The position numbers and the translations under genes were made by a program. The notes under the pieces were generated by a model. That model saw only the letters and a list, made by a program, of their open reading frames with translations, did not search any database and was not told the origin of the DNA. From JAOUEA01 sp035550775 (lineage in GTDB: Bacteria; Actinomycetota; UBA4738; HRBIN12): a DNA stretch of 15,432 nt. Position 1 is the stretch's first letter, and each line of letters starts with the position of its first letter. Location: contig DASZOO010000230.1 of the NCBI GenBank assembly GCA_035550775.1, positions 1 to 15,432 on the forward strand, in the 5' to 3' direction. Below, piece after piece: positions 14,780 through 15,432 of this stretch.

Positions 14780-14788
14780 CCTCGAGGC

Positions 14789-15432
14789 TCAGTACTCCAC
14801 GGCATCGCGGAGGATCGGACACGTCATGCAGTGCCCGCCCCCTCGTCCGCGGCCCAGCTCCGCGCCGACGATCGTGATGACCTCGATGCCCGCCTTGCGC
14901 AGCAACGTGTTGGTCAGCGTGTTGCGGTCGTAGGTGAAGACCACGCCGGGCTCCAGGGCGACCGCGTTGTTGCCGCTGTCCCACTGTTGCCGCTCGGACT
15001 GGTACACGTCGCCGCCGGTCTCGATCACCCGCAGCTCCGAGAGCCCCAGCGACTCGGCGACCACGTCGACGAACGGGGTGGAACCCTCGTCGGTGACCTC
15101 GATACCCGGCGCCGCGTCGCTCGGCCGCAGGCTGAACGTGTGCACCGCATCCACGATCGTGGAGTAGAGCGTGACGACGTCACGGTCGGCGAAGGTGAAC
15201 ACGGTGTCGAGGTGCATCGCGGCTCGGAGCTTCGGCATGCCGGCCACGACGACCCGATCGGCGGCTCCCTGCTCGAACAGGGCGGCCGCGACCTGCGTGA
15301 TCGCCTGTCTCGAGGTCCGCTCGCTCATGCCCATCAGCACGACGCCGTTGCCCACCGGCATGATGTCGCCGCCCTCGAACGTCGCCATGCCCCAGTCCCG
15401 CTCGGGGTCGCCCCACCAGACCGTCGAGCCGA
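14789..15432 (-). CDS. arcA: Arginine deiminase, C-terminal part (N terminus beyond window)
   Basis: Enzyme converting L-arginine to citrulline and ammonia, the first step of the arginine deiminase pathway. The frame runs open to the right edge (reading VWWGDPERDWGMATFEGGD), so the first half of the roughly 400-residue protein, including the first catalytic Asp, is outside the window. Visible active-site elements are the FEGGD motif with the catalytic-site Glu, MSERTS with the substrate-binding Arg, HLDTVF with catalytic His and Asp, and GGGHCMTC with the nucleophilic Cys 13 residues from the end, the same distance as in the Pseudomonas enzyme. The ATG at 15388 is internal, not the start. The gene is followed by the dyad-rich region before the oxidoreductase pair; no arcB or arcC is visible. 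Confidence 0.95.
   Translation of the reverse strand, partial: GSTVWWGDPERDWGMATFEGGDIMPVGNGVVLMGMSERTSRQAITQVAAALFEQGAADRVVVAGMPKLRAAMHLDTVFTFADRDVVTLYSTIVDAVHTFSLRPSDAAPGIEVTDEGSTPFVDVVAESLGLSELRVIETGGDVYQSERQQWDSGNNAVALEPGVVFTYDRNTLTNTLLRKAGIEVITIVGAELGRGRGGGHCMTCPILRDAVEY

Overview
The window is very GC-rich, with codons ending mostly in G or C. Short or overlapping gene junctions and a characteristic high-GC Fpg/Nei subfamily point to an actinobacterium, perhaps one of the less-studied or uncultured lineages. The lineage is an inference; no rRNA, tRNA or clear lineage marker is present. I count 15 protein-coding genes, two of them cut by the window edges. I see no insertion sequence, integrase, CRISPR array, tRNA or rRNA. 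Stop codons of the 15 genes are 8 TGA, 6 TAG and 1 TAA. No gene-free stretch exceeds 150 bases.

Left part (1-7725). The 3' part of a DHA2-type drug exporter (+) converges on a run of minus-strand genes. Read in transcription order these are an agmatinase-like ureohydrolase, a DUF2277 small protein, a group II PLP decarboxylase, an Fpg/Nei-type DNA glycosylase, a 12-TM MFS permease and, after 71 bases, a DUF2269-like membrane protein. Gaps between the first five are only 8-24 bases, so they look like one operon. Divergent from it is a membrane-anchored endonuclease/exonuclease/phosphatase-fold protein with a candidate leaderless promoter.

Middle part (7735-11380). A strong hairpin separates the phosphatase-fold gene from a complete osmoprotectant-type (glycine betaine/choline/carnitine-like, OpuB/OpuC/ProU family) ABC importer on the minus strand: ATPase with CBS domains, two permeases joined by 4-base start/stop overlaps, then a lipoprotein substrate-binding protein 125 bases further on with its own candidate promoter.

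Right part (11465-15432). Two tandem, directly abutting paralogous FAD oxidoreductases of the CrtI/PYROXD2 type follow an intergenic region rich in dyad symmetry. Beyond it lies the C-terminal part of an arginine deiminase, cut by the right edge.

Most of the window is ordinary metabolism and transport. The points most worth a second look are the possible amine/guanidino-compound operon, the unusual residues in the Fpg-like glycosylase, the abutting oxidoreductase pair, and the stacked inverted repeats upstream of that pair. I did not find convincing evidence of a wholly new system.
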